This document shows, one piece after another, positions 63,685-64,000 of a DNA stretch of 64,000 nt; position 1 is the stretch's first letter; every line of letters starts with the position of its first letter. Source of the DNA: Lunularia cruciata (Eukaryota > Streptophyta > Marchantiopsida > Lunulariales > Lunulariaceae); NCBI GenBank assembly GCA_948567375.1, contig OX419757.1, positions 59,768,001-59,832,000 of the forward strand. Reading direction: 5' to 3'. The notes below the pieces were generated by a model. It did no database searches. It was given only the letters and a program-made list of their open reading frames with translations, and was not told the origin of the DNA. The translations under genes and the position numbers were made by a program.

Positions 63685-64000
63685 TGTGGTACTCACATTT
63701 TTCATTTTTGACAAGTTTTGAAGAAGAAGTATATTGTTGAAGCCAAATTGAAGCCAAATGGAGAAGAAGAGAGAAGAATCATGTGTTTAGATCCAATCTA
63801 AGGAGGTCAACTTTATGTCAAAGGAAGAAGGACTTTGGATTGGACTTAAAGTGTAGTAGACCCAAAGTAAGATTACTTGGCCTTGGGCTGATCAACCCAA
63901 TCTAAAGAAATCAAGGCCACACAAATCAAAAAGGTATGTGTAAAGGAAATGACTACCTTGGGAGTAAGATTAAATTGATAGTGATAGGAGCAAGACACAT
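63685..64000. other. Sequence breaking D2 similarity, possible start of another insertion
   Basis: From TGTGGTACTCAC at 63,685 the sequence no longer matches family D and becomes A/G-rich. The TG start would fit an LTR edge. It runs off the window, so identity is open. Confidence 0.3.

Noticed and set aside
1-64000. tRNA, rRNA or other structured RNA genes
   Set aside because: None recognised by eye. tRNA-like words are primer sites of retrotransposons. A covariance-model scan would settle this.

Overview
The window is nuclear DNA of a land plant. Its genes have GT-AG introns, it carries plant Ty3/gypsy and Ty1/copia retrotransposons, and it encodes a type III polyketide synthase and a plant-type polyphenol oxidase with a secretory signal. 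Several polyketide synthase motifs (YPDFxF, TFRAP, HWxG, LPESDGAI) recall liverwort enzymes as I remember them. A bryophyte, perhaps a liverwort, is my best guess; the sequence alone does not prove it.

Region 1 (1-4,342) is AT-rich, without genes, and has microsatellites, a 124-bp tandem repeat and one GC-richer island near 1.4 kb. Region 2 (4,343-37,990) is a nest of LTR retrotransposons. A + strand chromovirus-type element (family B, copy B0) was split between gag and protease by a - strand element (family D, copy D1, 5,716-36,570). D1 was then hit by three more family B elements: B1 (6,881-19,274), B2 (25,364-30,961) and B3 (32,474-34,992). It also holds a 601-bp LTR-like insertion (20,220-20,820). 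B1 was hit by a solo B LTR with a 5-bp target duplication (7,298-7,700) and by a structurally complete, very young Ty3/gypsy element of a third family (A, 8,616-16,453). The two LTRs of A differ at 3 of 691 positions. The order of insertion is therefore B0, then D1, then B1/B2/B3, then A and the solo LTR.

Region 3 (about 38.0-58.1 kb) is the host gene island. It holds a four-exon type III polyketide synthase (+, 40,563-44,212) whose catalytic cysteine is replaced by serine, and a single-exon polyphenol oxidase (-, 50,205-51,395) that lacks the C-terminal KFDV domain. The two genes converge about 6 kb apart, and the spacer holds dispersed repeats and strong hairpins. The right flank of the oxidase (51.4-58.1 kb) holds a 26-base C run, a perfect 42-bp palindrome with a third direct copy, and weak open frames that may be exons of an unrecognised - strand gene. 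Region 4 (58.1-64 kb) is a copia remnant interrupted by a second D element (D2), which is itself apparently interrupted at 63,685 by something that continues past the window.

Most interesting: (i) the Cys-to-Ser polyketide synthase with otherwise clean splicing and reading frame; (ii) its proximity to a polyphenol oxidase, a pairing that makes sense for phenolic or aurone chemistry; (iii) perfect heat-shock-element arrays upstream of the TATA box in family B LTRs, which predict a heat-responsive retrotransposon family; (iv) the four-level nest; (v) the 42-bp palindrome. No rRNA, tRNA or CRISPR was recognised.
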